From Pieris napi (lineage: Eukaryota > Arthropoda > Insecta > Lepidoptera > Pieridae): 64,000 nucleotides of DNA. Position 1 is the stretch's first letter; each line of letters begins with the position of its first letter. Made by a program: the position numbers and the translations under genes. The notes beneath the pieces were generated by a model. That model made no database searches and was not told the origin of the DNA. It worked only from the letters and a program-made list of their open reading frames with translations. Positions 1 through 11,307 of this stretch are shown here, piece by piece. The DNA lies in NCBI RefSeq assembly GCF_905475465.1, contig NC_062239.1, forward strand, positions 12,462,001 to 12,526,000. The letters run 5' to 3'.

Positions 1-12
1 TGCCTTTTGTGA

Positions 13-80
13 TTGTGATTGACAATCATGAAACAGATACAGAAATCTGAGGCCCAGATCGAAATATAGCGCCATTGATT
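13..80 (+). mobile_element. SINE tail fragment (tRNA-headed SINE family)
   Basis: This is the 3' part of the most abundant SINE of the window. It carries the recurring run of an attgacaa-atcatgaaacaga segment, then 'aaatctgaggcccaga', then 'gcgcca(c/t)tgattt'. The same order ends the longer copies at 11.6, 23.2, 30.5, 57.4 and 60.4 kb. The head lies beyond the left edge of the window. Confidence 0.8.
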
Positions 81-424
81 TCTTTCCTTCTTAAAATACA
101 TTAAATAAGATTTCTTTTAATTTAAAAGTTTTGATAAGCAGATGTAGCAGACAAGCCTAATAGTACCTTTTATAGGACAGCTGGCAACCGAGGTGGCCAT
201 GAATAAAGTGCCAATAACCTATGTATACACATGTGTGTTGCCGACCTTTAAAAAAAATCTGCTGCTGCTTCATATCTACCTGCTCACCGTCTACAATCTA
301 AAAATTCACTCACTGACTCACTCAGGCGTGTTGATAACAGTTGAAAAATCAAAAACAAAAGTAAATAAAATAAAATAAAATATTTAATTAAATTATATAT
401 AAATATGTTTTAAGGAATTTATAT

Positions 425-495
425 TTAAGTTTGTTATGGAAGAGCTGGGAACCCTGACACAGGTATTTCTTACTTAAAAGGGTTCCCAACTGTGT
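425..495 (+). repeat. Short dispersed hairpin repeat, copy 1
   Basis: The sequence runs from 'gttatggaagagctgggaac' through 'tgacacaggtattt' to 'ttaaaagggttccca'. The ggaaccc and gggttcc ends can pair in a small hairpin. Related copies lie at 12122-12200 and 49602-49680 on the plus strand and at 24110-24225 and 44885-44950 on the minus strand. It is probably a MITE or a piece of a LINE 3' region. Confidence 0.6.
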
Positions 496-969
496 ACTTA
501 AAATGAATAAAAACATTTTTTTTTTATAATAAAGACCCCTGGTGGAGCTTATATTAAAATCTGAAGAGCGTAGAATCTTAGCGCTACAAATACGCAGATA
601 CCGAAGAACCGGAACTGTCAAAACCAAACACGCGTCTGACCGTGACAATATTTACGTAGCCGGGACTCGAAGCCGCACTCAAAACACGGAGGCAAACAGA
701 TTAATGTATAGAAAAGGCCGACAAATATAAATAAAAAACGTTTCTTTGTCTTTAACCGCTGCTCCCGTTATTTCAATATTTTTATTATGCGATCGTTTGG
801 AATTGTCGAACAGAAGTGATATAAAAGCTTTTTGTTCAGGATATACGACATAGTGGTCACTGTGTCCAGTTTGTGTTTCCACCACGCCAACTTTTTTTCT
901 ATTTAGGATGATGTATAGAATAAATAAATAAATAAATAAAAAAATAAAACTTATGGTCACATATATACA

Positions 970-1120
970 TATAAAATGCCCTACAACTTAAATGTAATGG
1001 ACTGGTCCAAAGGAAAATAGGAACAAGAGCAGACCAATGGAGCGATGGGCCGAGGGGATTGAAAAGGTAGCTGGAAAAACTTGGATGACGATGGCACAAA
1101 ATAAAATAGGATGGAAAAAA
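970..1120 (+). mobile_element. Decayed LINE ORF end (RW/GRPP-type C-terminus)
   Basis: Translation gives scattered pieces of the non-LTR retrotransposon C-terminal pattern W-x-D-x-RG...W...W, broken by stops and frameshifts. A better preserved relative is at 53860-54065. No intact reading frame remains. Confidence 0.4.
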
Positions 1121-1389
1121 AGGGTGCGTGTACTTATGTACGCACGTTAGAAGTTATACTTCTTTGGCATTATTAAAAATAGTTTTTGATTGCATGCAAA
1201 TAATTAATTACAATTAAATAATCAAAGACTGGAAAAGGAGTCATTATAGTCAATAAAGTTCAGTTTACATTTGAAAAATTAAATAAATAAATATCTTAAC
1301 TTATTTATATGTAAAGACCTCCATTGCTTCCTCCATAAAAAAATAACAATAACTAATCTTAAAATATAATAAAATATATTATTAAAAGG

Positions 1390-1605
1390 AGTCCCTTTAG
1401 GCAAGGTTCAGAAGATACTGGCAGCGTTCCCCCTTTGAATAGCTAGAATATTTCCGAACCAATTCGACTGAGGGTCCTTAAAGAAAAGAGCGCACCAATT
1501 CTTGAAAGGCCGGCAGCGCGCTTGCGAGCCTTCTGGCAGTGCGAGTGTCCATGGGCGGCGGTATCACTTAACATCAGATGAGCCTCCTGCCCGTCTGCCT
1601 CCTGT
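1390..1605 (+). mobile_element. LINE 3' tail, family A
   Basis: This is one of about twelve copies of the most frequent LINE tail of the window. It encodes remnants of the pattern 'FPNQFDLGSFKKRAYQ(F/L)LKGRQR', followed by the untranslated stretch 'gtgtccatgggcggcggtat' and then 'cttaacatcagatgagcctc'. Only the RT C-terminus and 3' UTR are present, as expected from 5'-truncated insertion. The region before it (1130-1390) holds one isolated end of a palindromic-TIR MITE (1151-1170) and otherwise AT-rich DNA. Confidence 0.8.
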
Positions 1606-2090
1606 AAAATAAAAAAAAAGAAAACTGCCAGCTCTTCGGTCTCCTGTGATGTCGATTAACCTTGTTAAATGTTAATGTGGATGAATAAAGTTGTTTTATA
1701 ACATTTTATTTTTAGAAAACGCATAGCTTGAAACATATACTATATATAGCATTAATATGTGGTAATAAATAAATATCGTTATGTCTGTCGATTACGCTAT
1801 AAGTATACTAAACATGACAAAACAACAACAAGTCTTTAAAGATTGAATCAAGTTTATTCATAGAAGTGTGAAATCCTTTTAAAAAGCTCTTTAATCATAA
1901 TAGAACCACTTTACGTACCAAGCGTTGGACACCATTCTCTATTCACTTTTCTTTGTAGCGATCTTTCTGTGTCTATTACCTACATTTATTTTTTCTGCAC
2001 GTGACAATGTCAAGAAATAAATCCTAATTTAGATATTTGAATTTTACTTCGTTGGGGTACCAATGGACTGTTCTATGTGCATTTTATCAC
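1605..2090. other. AT-rich stretch with no recognised feature
   Basis: No open frame of note, no repeat family seen elsewhere in the window, and no splice-bounded exon could be supported here. Confidence 0.5.
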
Positions 2091-2094
2091 TGAA

Positions 2095-2320
2095 CTGAAT
2101 CGTATGATGGTGTGGAAACCGGCGTGCCTTAGACCTAAAACTCTATGGGATATCAGGCACAGAAAGCTTCCTTGAGTTGAACGCCTTGGTGATCCCCGAG
2201 GGAGTGTGGAGGGCTGAGATGTTTTTAATGGGTAGGTTCTCGCTACCCATCTAAATAGAAGAGGGCTTTGGGTGTAGACCCAGCCCCTCAGTCTCCGCGT
2301 CAAGCTTGACATCTATGGCA
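2095..2320 (+). mobile_element. SINE fragment joined to a second repeat (family Y)
   Basis: The first 60 bases resemble the SINE middle ('ggaaaccggcgtgccttaga', then 'atcaggcacag'). The rest, with 'agggagtgtggagggctgag' and 'cccagcccctcagtctccg', recurs in opposite orientation at 48430-48590. It is either a composite element or a second SINE type. Confidence 0.55.
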
Positions 2321-2367
2321 CGTGCGCTTGCGTATGCGCATTTACACTTCATTTAAAAAAAAGGCAC

Positions 2368-2550
2368 AGCCTTGCGATTCTGTAACTCACTTTTCGAACT
2401 CACACAGCAGTTTTCGCAGCGGCGGTCGCGCTCAAATCAGTCGTGAAGCAGTCATTTTACGATTTGGCATTCTGATAAACAATAAACTACAAGGAGGGAC
2501 CTGAAAACCGCTGTGTGATTTCGAAAAGTGAGTTACAGAATAGCAGGGCT
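2368..2550. mobile_element. 183-bp MITE with about 50-bp terminal inverted repeats
   Basis: The left arm (2368-2415) and the right arm (2503-2550) are near-perfect reverse complements. The shared core is 'attctgtaactcacttttcg' followed by 'aa(c/a)tcacacagc'. The loop of about 90 bp has no coding potential, so the whole element could fold into one hairpin. The ORF-like translations across it are by-products of the repeat. Confidence 0.85.
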
Positions 2551-2559
2551 GATGGCTTA

Positions 2560-4430
2560 TCACCATCACCATCAAACAAGTGATCACGAAATAGATATAG
2601 AAACCCAAGACCAAGAGTTGTAGGTGGTTTTTTTATAGTATGTATTAATAATAATAAATCATGAATTTCTAGAAAGTGGTACAGATCGATCAAGTATAAA
2701 AATCCGCACAATCAGCAATATAAAAATAGGCATGCAAATGTCATATTAATTTGCATTAAGTCATACAAGTAATAAAAACATCAACACAATGTCATAATAA
2801 TAAGTTAAGCTAATAATTGTTGTCAAACTTACGGTCGCAATACATTAGCAATGCAATGCGAGTGATTCTTGTATAGAAATATGTATATGACGAAAGTATA
2901 TGACCGTTGGAACAACAAACGAAGCGAGGTTTCGTTATAAAAAATACAGGGTACAACGGAAGATAACTTTTTAATTTTTTATTCTTCCGGTTGATTTGTT
3001 CTGTGATGGCTCTTGACGTAATGCAAGAAGCTCGGCCGCCGAAATCCGATTTTGCAGTTTAATCTGTGGTTTTATTGTGAATTAACCATGTGCGAGGGTC
3101 TGTGTGGCCTGCTTGTAATATTTGACAGGATGGAAAAAATGCGCTTGCGCAAAAATGATTGACTGTTGTTATTTACACTTGTAGAAAAACTCAATCAACC
3201 AGTATTTAGATTTGAGAAAGTATTGAGGGTTTAACATTGAACAACATTTCATTTGGACAGGCATTTTCGTTCGTAGATACTAAAGGACTAGCCCATAAAC
3301 AAATAGATCCATAGAGCAGAGGCGAAAATGAGTCACCTGACAAACTCGAGGTATAAACTTAATATCTATCAAATGTACATATAGGGAATAAATATATTAT
3401 ACTTATTATAAATATCTTATAAACCGCTTGATTTTATGCGTGTGAGACCGGAAAGAACAAAAATATAACAATAAACTTAATATTGACTACGTTGACGAAA
3501 CATTAAAGATTTAAACTAGTACCTAAGATTTTTAAACAGCTTATAAATACCAGCTATATTTGAAAAGAATCACTTCTAAAACATAATAACATTTTTGAAA
3601 GATATAAATATTCGTTTTAATACAACAAAAAACAATAATTATCTATGGTGAAATTAAAATGGCAATTGCAAGATGGCGTCGACGTTTGGCGCCGAAAGAC
3701 AAACGTCGCCGTCTGAAACGCACGAATAAGCGGATTATCCCTCTGTTTATTTGCAAACTATTATTTTTTTTAATTTCTATTTTCGACCAGCTTCTGCTTG
3801 GTCGGACTTGATCAGATAAACAACAATTTGGAAGGCCACTAATGGAATCTATTGAAATGGGTATTTTTGATGTTTTTAACTCCTTTTTAAATTCATTTTG
3901 TTAGCTTTTACAAAACGATCGTCAAAGCGATCATTGCTTCAATTCTTAAACTCATATAACATTATGTAATTGTGTTCACAAAAATATTTTTTTTAATCAA
4001 ATTATCTGTTGAACTACAGTACGGTCAAGAATTAAAAACGTAATTTCGCGCCCTCAAATCCCAAGACGATTCTCGTTCTACACAGACTATCATATAACGT
4101 CTAGGAATGTGTCATCTCTCTGGTTCCGTAATTTGCAAAGTAAAAGCTATTGTCACAATAATGTTTTTATGACATAATGAGTATTACAAGAAACAGTAGG
4201 GTACAGACAAGCACAGAAGCCGTAAAGCATTAACAAAAAGCGCAGCCCCCATACAGTCGCGTACAATAGCATATTGGCCGCGTCAACGATGTTCATTTAT
4301 TCGCTGTAACTCGATATTTTATTAGTGCGCTTTGTTTAAACAATTGCGTGAGTGATTGTACGCCCCGGGATCTGCACCTTGCTGGGACGGTCTTATGCAA
4401 TAATGGGGATTGATGAAATTCTCTATATGA
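2560..4430. other. Largely unique DNA with one CpG-rich, GC-rich patch
   Basis: This is one of the least repeat-laden stretches of the window. A CpG-rich patch at 3655-3740 contains GCAAGATGGCG and two related TTTGGCGCC / AAACGTCGCC blocks, inside a 50-codon frame (3659-3811) that is Arg/Lys-rich and starts MAIARWRRR. No splice structure or protein family was recognised. It may hold regulatory DNA rather than a gene. Confidence 0.4.
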
Positions 4431-4439
4431 TCACGTTCT

Positions 4440-5195
4440 TAATAGATATGTGGAGCGGTAGAAGTGGTGTCTGCATCTTCCACTGCTTTTACCATGGATA
4501 GTGTTCAGAGGAGTTGTTTGGATTAATACCGTCAGCTGAGTTTCGTTAGACGTTGAGGCCAAGTCGTTCTACAACTGAGCGTTTTTTAAGGCAGGTTTTT
4601 TTCGCCTCTATGTGAAGAAAAGTTTCTTCAAGAAAAGAGCGTACCAATTCTTAAAAGGCCTTGAAAGACCATCTGGACCCGTGGTCCCAAATACCAGTTT
4701 CTTCCTTTTATTACTGATGGGGATGATTCTCTCTCTCTCTCTACGCAGAGTAATTTTGTCTTTATGCGTATTCTACAAAGTGTACTCTGGAAAGTGTTAT
4801 GAAGAGATGTTTGGGTTGATCCCTCCTGCCACGTTTCATCACCGTCCGAGCCGTATTCACTCAACATTTCATCAGCATCACCTTGATGGCTGGAACCGGT
4901 CCGCTTCACAAACATTTTCTTTGAGAACTAGCGAACTGTTAAATCAACTCCCAGTGGTCTTCCCTGAGAGATACGACCACCAATTATTTAAAGCAAGGGA
5001 CCTCCTCCCTCAAAGTCTTAAAAGATAAAAATTGGTGTCCATGGGCTGACTGCTCTTTTTGGGCGTCCCGTAGGCTCCTTTGCCCTCCTACACTTTCAAT
5101 TGTTTCTTCTAAGTATCGAGATGGTGTGTTGATAACATACTACAAACTGCAGCGACCTTAAATAGTACGACGGATTATTCCCCATAGACAATGTT
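4440..5195 (+). mobile_element. Two joined LINE 3' ends (family A tail plus a second tail)
   Basis: From 4440 to about 4690 the sequence is a family A tail ('cttcaagaaaagagcgtacc'). From about 4790 a second LINE C-terminus follows, with 'LLNQLPVVFPERYDHQLFKA' and then 'RDLLPQSLKR' before a stop at 5028, plus its 3' UTR. The part from about 4989 to 5188 is the source-like sequence for the tandem array at 7.0-8.3 kb. The 138-codon open frame at 4612-5028 is a chimera of the two and is not a host gene. Confidence 0.7.
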
Positions 5196-5480
5196 ATCCT
5201 AATAACCTCTTTAATTAAATGAATAATCGTTTCACTATTACATATAACCGTCCCATTCTCGAAGCATACGTTTCCACCCCTCGGATCGAGTTACGCGCTT
5301 AGATAATTTTAGTTCCATCGTAGTTGAAAACGGAAAACGGTCCATCTGCCTTGGAAATTGAAAAAATTGGATTTTGTGGGAAAAAGTCTCATGCGGGTGT
5401 TCCAGAAATGTTTGCATATAAGATGTTCTTCGAATCGTTTCAATCAAACCAATAATAATAGGCTCGTGTATTTTAGTTGG
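5195..5480. other. Stretch with no recognised feature
   Basis: AT-rich DNA without a supported exon. The 69-codon minus-strand frame at 5238-5447 has no recognisable motif and no neighbouring splice signals that would support it. Confidence 0.35.
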
Positions 5481-5484
5481 GTTT

Positions 5485-5715
5485 AGCTGGTGAGGAGTGC
5501 TGCCTAGTGGCTACAGAACTACTTTCTGTCTATGTGCGCTTGTACTGTGAAGGAAAACATCTAGAGGAAATCTTGCCTTAGACCCAAAAAGTCGACGGCA
5601 TATGTCAGGAGGCTGATCTCCTACTTACTAGTAATTAGATTGATGATCATGAAAAAGACTCAGATATCTGAGGCCCAGACCTGAAAAGGTTGTAGCGGTT
5701 TATAAATGACTGGAA
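5485..5715 (+). mobile_element. SINE (tRNA-headed family), diverged copy
   Basis: Carries the family landmarks in order: 'gtgaaggaaaacat', 'cttagacccaaaaagtcgac', 'ggcccagacctgaaaaggtt' and 'gtagcgg'. The box B part of the tRNA head is missing. Confidence 0.75.
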
Positions 5716-6210
5716 ACGAAAGTCATCTAATTTGTTTTAATTTCCTATTTATCCATTTTACATTATTATTATTACGTTACGGTTAAGAATATTGTAAATA
5801 CTATATATTTGTGGGTTGGAAATAAATATTTTGATTTGTGTTCTATTAAACTACAACAATAATTTTTTGTTTCTTTGTTTCCATAGCTTTAGGCACCGCG
5901 GTAAAAGAATAAACTCGTTATGAAATCAAGATTTTTACAGAAATACGTGTAATAAGAAACTAAAAGTGTTATTTCTAAAGTACACTTAAATCACAATTAA
6001 ATCGTGCAAGTACCCGTCGAAAAGTATTTCAAGTATGGCGCCAGGACACAAAAGAATTCCACTTGCATTGGCCACGTCAGCAATTATTGCATATTACGGG
6101 TAATTGGCTTCAAAAACGTATAGGATTACTCTAGTTTCATTTTTGCACAATTATATGCTTTGGTTTTTATTTTATATAACAGGGGGCCAACGGGCAGGAA
6201 ATGTTAAGAG
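5715..6210. other. Mostly AT-rich DNA; possible tiny coding exon at 6035-6099
   Basis: An ATG at 6035 opens a frame reading MAPGHKRIPLALATSAIIAY and then YG, which stops at a consensus-like donor (G|GTAATT at 6099/6100). The residues look like a signal anchor. No family was recognised and no partner exon was found, so it is recorded only as a possibility. Confidence 0.2.
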
Positions 6211-6214
6211 ATAA

Positions 6215-6835
6215 GATACCACGTCATGGAGAATCTTATTAATAAATATTAAAAAAAATTGTGTAGGTTGAGAGAAAAAGCCGGCGTAAAGAACTCTCGG
6301 TACTCTTTAAAAATAGCAAATCATCTTCCAAAATTACTATGTCAAATAACACTTATTTTAAAACAAATATCGCAAATTAATTAAAAGTAGCCTGTCTAGC
6401 ACTAGTCCCAGGCCCTTTTATCAACTAGATAATCGATTTCTCAATACATTTCTTAAATTTATTAAAAGGCAGAGATAATAGAGCCTCTAGGATTTTATTA
6501 AAGAAAAGTATCCCTTTTCCCAAAAAAGAATTACTAACTTTAGATAGTCTAATACGGGGAAATTGCAGCCTGCGTTTGTTCCGAGTATTAACATTGTGCG
6601 TATGTTCTACCTATTCAAGTAATCATCACTATTTTTATATAGGTACATACATTATATTTTCATAAATATATTGCGAGGGAAAGGTAAGTATATTAATTTC
6701 CTTGAATTTATCTCTCAGAGATTCCCTACATTTTAAATTATAAATTGCACGAATAGCCCTCTTCTGCAGGATGAAAATAGTTTCGACATCAGCAGCATGA
6801 CCCCATAATAATAAGCCAAGAATATTGCCAGAAGG
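6215..6835 (-). mobile_element. LINE reverse-transcriptase C-terminus, family C
   Basis: Read on the minus strand, 6640-6835 encodes 'VETIFILQKRAIRAIYNLKC' followed by 'RESLRDKFKEINILTFPSQY'. The part around 6490-6600 encodes 'NTRNKRRLQFPRIRLSKVSN' and 'SFLGKGILFFNKIL'. This is the usual C-terminal region of Jockey/CR1-like LINEs of insects. At least one stop interrupts it between the two blocks. The 3' end (6215-6400) matches the plus-strand copy at 29495-29880. Confidence 0.8.
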
Positions 6836-6950
6836 CTCCCAAAGCTGGTCTTTTAAGAATTGGTACGCTCTTTTCTTGAAGGACCCTAAGTTGAATTGGT
6901 TCGGAAATACTTCAGTGGGCAGCTGGTTTCATATAAGTGGTGATATGTAT
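6836..6950 (-). mobile_element. LINE 3' tail, family A
   Basis: Reverse complement of the family A tail, with 'ggtacgctcttttcttgaag' and 'gaccctaagttgaattggtt'. It abuts the family C fragment, suggesting one LINE inserted into another. Confidence 0.7.
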
Positions 6951-7011
6951 GTGTACATACACATCAGTTATATTAGAACAAAATAATAAAAACAAAAAAT
7001 AACAATAACAA

Positions 7012-8320
7012 ATATATACCTCATCAAGCCCATGCTGTTCTGGAATATGTATGTATTTAATATATTGACGGTAATGGATCAGATTTGGCCTGGTTTACCT
7101 CTTGGCAATTCAAGTAAATATAGGTGATAAAGTAAGGGACCTCCTCCCTCAAAGTCTAAAAAGATAAAAATTGGTATCCATGGGCTGAGATGACGCTCCT
7201 TTGCCCTCCTACCCTTTTAATTGTTTCTTATTAAGTATCGAGATGGTGTGTTGATAACATACTACAAACTGCAGCGACCTTAAATAGTACGACGGATTAT
7301 TCCCCATAGAATATATACCTCATCAAACCCATGCTGTTCTGGAATATGTATGTATTTAATATATTGACGGTAATGGATCAGATTTGGCCTGGTTTACCTC
7401 TTGGCAATTCAAGTAAATATAGGTGATAAAGTAAGGGACCTCCTCCCTCAAAGTCTAAAAAGATAAAAATTGGTATCCATGGGCTGAGATGACGCTCCTT
7501 TGCCCTCCTACCCTTTTAATTGTTTCTTATTAAGTATCGAGATGGTGTGTTGATAACATACTACAAACTGCAGCGACCTTAAATAGTACGACGGATTATT
7601 CCCCATAGAATATATACCTCATCAAACCCATGCTGTTCTGGAATATGTATGTATTTAATATATTGACGGTAATGGATCAGATTTGGCCTGGTTTACCTCT
7701 TGGCAATTCAAGTAAATATAGGTGATAAAGTAAGGGACCTCCTCCCTCAAAGTCTAAAAAGATAAAAATTGGTATCCATGGGCTGAGATGACGCTCCTTT
7801 GCCCTCCTACCCTTTTAATTGTTTCTTATTAAGTATCGAGATGGTGTGTTGATAACATACTACAAACTGCAGCGACCTTAAATAGTACGACGGATTATTC
7901 CCCATAGAATATATACCTCATCAAAACCATGCTGTTCTGGAATATGTATGTATTTAATATATTGACGGTAATGGATCAGATTTGGCCTGGTTTACCTCTT
8001 GGCAATTCAAGTAAATATAGGTGATAAAGTAAGGGACCTCCTCCCTCAAAGTCTAAAAAGATAAAAATTGGTATCCATGGGCTGAGATGACGCTCCTTTG
8101 CCCTCCTACCCTTTTAATTGTTTCTTATTAAGTATCGAGATGGTGTGTTGATAACATACTACAAACTGCAGCGACCTTAAATAGTACGACGGATTATTCC
8201 CCATAGAATATATACCTCATCAAACCCATGCTGTTCTGGAATATGTATGTATTTAATATATTGACGGTAATGGATCAGATTTGGCCTGGTTTACCTCTTG
8301 GCAATTCAAGTAAATATAGT
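7012..8320. repeat. Tandem array, 299-bp unit, about 4.4 copies
   Basis: The landmark 'tcatcaa(a/g)cccatgctg' begins at 7021, 7320, 7619, 7918 and 8217, giving a period of exactly 299 bp four times. The copies are almost identical: copy 1 has a G and copy 4 an extra A within this landmark. About 175 bp of each unit (from 'gggacctcctccctcaaagt' to 'ttattccccatag') is a modified copy of the LINE tail at 4989-5188. The remainder, around 'gttctggaatatgtatgtat', is not seen elsewhere in the window. No coding frame runs through the array. Confidence 0.95.
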
Positions 8321-8795
8321 TGATGTTTTGTATTGTTCTTTTGTGACTTTTTGATAAGACGTAATTCTTGTGGTGTATAATCAATAGTATTTTTGATTTA
8401 AACAATAAGAACGTGTTTGTAACAATATGTTATTGTAATATATATATTGATTGAATCACAGAATAGGCATAATAAAACTAAATAATCCAAGATATTTCGA
8501 ATGTTTCAAAACGTGTCAAAATATTAACTTTTGTTACAAAACAAGTGCAGACAAGGAGATAATTTGTGCGGCTTCCCGTCCCAACCCTTTAAAGTTAGGG
8601 AGAAGGGGGATGTATGCCGACATGGAAACCTTTTAGGAAGCACCTCCCCTGCGGTGAAAAGCTTAGTTTGTTTTATAACGGTTTAAAGATAACTTACAAA
8701 GACGAGGGGACTTCTTGAGGTACCGAAGTGAAAGTATTACTTATTTCTAACGGACTTCGAAGACACGTTATAAATTAACATTTATGTATCCCGGC
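8320..8795. other. Stretch with no recognised feature
   Basis: The 61-codon frame at 8451-8636 contains no family motif. No repeat match to other parts of the window was seen. Confidence 0.4.
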
Positions 8796-8880
8796 AACGC
8801 ATGCGAGTCCTCTAGCAAAGTGACTGTCCATGGGCGGCGGTATCATTTATATTCAGATGAGCCTCCTGTTACAATAAAAA
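8795..8880 (+). mobile_element. LINE 3' tail, family A, short
   Basis: Only the last part is left: 'tgtccatgggcggcggtatc' followed by 'cagatgagcctcctgtta'. Confidence 0.7.
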
Positions 8881-9024
8881 AAAATGGTAGGTTCTAACAA
8901 ACACAGGTACTAGACTTGTTTGAGGCTGTTTAAGAAGTCTATGTTGGAAAGTTTCTTGCCTGTTCTTCTCGCCCGCTCTGCTGCCTTGGGAACTGTTAGT
9001 AAATGTTAATTAACCTTATTTTTT

Positions 9025-9421
9025 GAAGTGAAACTTCTTTGGGCGCATGAGGGAAAATTTTTTACGGAGCGTCACGAAGCTGTGCAGCGTTTTTGTCGAA
9101 GACAAGGGAGAGAGCGATTGAGACCGATTGAGAGAGTGAGAAGGGTGAATTACCTCATAGAAATTCTATTTTAAAAATTAAAATTTCGTAAAGAGAATTT
9201 ATGTTTTATGCAAAATAATTTATTAAAATCTTAAATGACGAATTGTAAATTAATGTGCCACATGTTTTTATTATCGAAGAAATATATATATATTTTTTTA
9301 ATTATTTGTATTAATTTTCGGCACTTAATATTTCAATAAATTCCTAACATATCTTCCTTTTTCCCTACCTCTAATTATGAACAAGAGTTAAAAAATTGTT
9401 TGCCAAAGAAGTTTCACTTCT
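9025..9421. mobile_element. 397-bp MITE with palindromic ends
   Basis: The ends are GAAGTGAAACTTCTTTGGGC on the left and GCCAAAGAAGTTTCACTTC on the right, nearly perfect inverted repeats. Each contains the small palindrome GAAGT-GAA-ACTTC. A relative with GAAGTTATACTTC ends is at 31672-31898, and a lone end is at 1151-1170. No transposase is encoded. Confidence 0.75.
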
Positions 9422-9784
9422 GACATGTGTACCTACTTTGAACGCACGCACTTTTTTTAATATTAATTAAATATTTCATATTAATGTTAAAATTAATTTG
9501 GATATGATATACGACCATACGAGCGATACATGACGAAGCGCTGGTTTTTTTAGTTAGCAAAAGGCAGGAAAGCCCACATATACATTCTATAACATATTAT
9601 TCTCTCTATCTATCTATTTCATACGCGTGTGATTGGCCTCATAACATGTACTGATGTGAGAGATGCTTAAATAAAATAAATATTGATAAAGCACTATGTA
9701 TCTACATAATAATTTAGTTATCTGCTGCATTTTTTTTATAACACCATGCGTCTATTTTATTTTAGTATAGTACCTAGTTATTTT

Positions 9785-9965
9785 GTTCTAGGTACATGGT
9801 CTTCACATATAATTATTAAATCAATATATACAAGTAAATAGTTGTAATAGAAGTGTGTAGGAGTAATTATGGAGTTTCTTGTCCATTCTTCTCCATATGA
9901 AACTTTACCTACCTTTAGGAAGTGGTTTAACTTGAAATTTTGACTTTCAAATGTAGGTACCTTTT
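9785..9965 (+). repeat. Dispersed repeat, family Z (inverted partner at 12.9 kb)
   Basis: It shares 'ttctccatatgaaact' and 'gtacatggtcttcacatat' with 12855-13030, which is in the opposite orientation. Its nature is unknown, possibly a LINE 3' region. The rest of 9430-10580 is AT-rich with nothing recognised. Confidence 0.55.
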
Positions 9966-10584
9966 TAATTGGCCTTTTTTATATATATTGTATTTATTTA
10001 TATTATATAGTTGACTTAACTTCAAACTCAATTGTACGGCAGTTTTCCATACAATAAGAAAACCTACGATATTGTTCACTATTGTGATTAAGAAATCCAA
10101 TCTGTCACTTAGAAACGAGTCAAAAAGATCCAAACATCTTATCATATAATCTAAAAAGTATTACGTTTCAATTCGCGTAAAAGCCTTTAATTGCACAATG
10201 GTACAATAGCGAAAGTGATTGTCTGTGGTACAAAAGATTTTTTTGACATTTCAGACTGGACATAAAAGAAAGTGTCTCTATGCATAATTGTTTATGGTCG
10301 ACTAAACTGAATCGATTTTTATCAATGTAGACGCAAATTTATCTATATTCTATATTTATTTATTTATAACATACATAATGCTATATCTACAGTATAGGTT
10401 ACAAGCTTTTCAAAATTATGGTAAACATAAATTTTACAAAAAAAATACCAACAAAAAGTATATTAGTCTATCTGATAAGGCACTTAACAATGCTTTTTTT
10501 TTAATTGATAAAAAATATCGAAATGTATGGAATAATTCTGAGGCCCTAACCTAAAAAGGTTGCCCTACTCATTTATATTATTTA

Positions 10585-10730
10585 TTTATATCAAACTCAA
10601 ACTCAATGTTCGCTTGAACGGTGAAGGAAAACATTGGAGGATACCATTAGACCCAAAAAGTCGACGGCATATCAGGTTCAGAAGGTTGATCACCTACTTG
10701 CCTATTGAGATCATCAAAAGATATAGAAAT
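10585..10730 (+). mobile_element. SINE fragment
   Basis: Carries 'cttgaacggtgaaggaaaac', 'agacccaaaaagtcgacggc' and 'ttgatcacctacttgcctat'. Both the tRNA head and the tail are missing. Confidence 0.75.
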
Positions 10731-11030
10731 GGAGAATAAAGAAACAGAGGCTTGTTGTAACGCCATTGGTACTTGCGATTTCCTGTCCATTCTTCTTTCT
10801 CTTCGCAAACGATCGTGTACCAACCAGATGGACCGATCAAGTGATACCTCATCGTCCTCAAAACTATACACTGTTATAAGTGGCGCTGGACAGAATTTGG
10901 TGGAAACATTGTCTGCTCCAGATGTTTCCTTGTACGACGCTCAGACAAGAGCTACTGACTGAAAAGAGAACTAGATACTGAAATCTGAAATAGAATCTAT
11001 TCTGCTTCTTGCATTTCAAAATTTTGTAAA

Positions 11031-11307
11031 AGGAGCGTTCAAGTATTACGTAACGCAATTTTTGGAGATTATTGACCCTCCCCCCATGTAACTCGCCATA
11101 ACGTTTTTCAGTACCCAAGTACAGTACTGTACTCAAGTATAGTAAAACGTTTTGTGACCACCTAGTGACTCTTCAGTTACTATTATGTGGTGTAAGTCGA
11201 AAATAATATTAACTATTGTTAATATTATTCGTAATTCAATCCCCGCCCCGCATCGTAACGTTTTACAAAAGGAAAATAAACTCGTTACGTAATACTTGAA
11301 CGCTCCC
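11031..11307. mobile_element. 277-bp MITE, copy 1
   Basis: The ends are inverted repeats of about 25 bp: 'ggagcgttcaagtattacgt' on the left and 'acgtaatacttgaacgctcc' on the right. The interior contains C-rich and 'ccccgccccgcatcg' blocks. A second copy of identical length lies at 40968-41244 in the opposite orientation. The two minus-strand open frames across this region are by-products of the element. Confidence 0.85.

Noticed and set aside
4612..5028. 138-codon plus-strand frame as a host gene
   Set aside because: It is a chimera of two LINE C-terminal fragments; the FKKRAYQFLKG pattern repeats in about twelve places.
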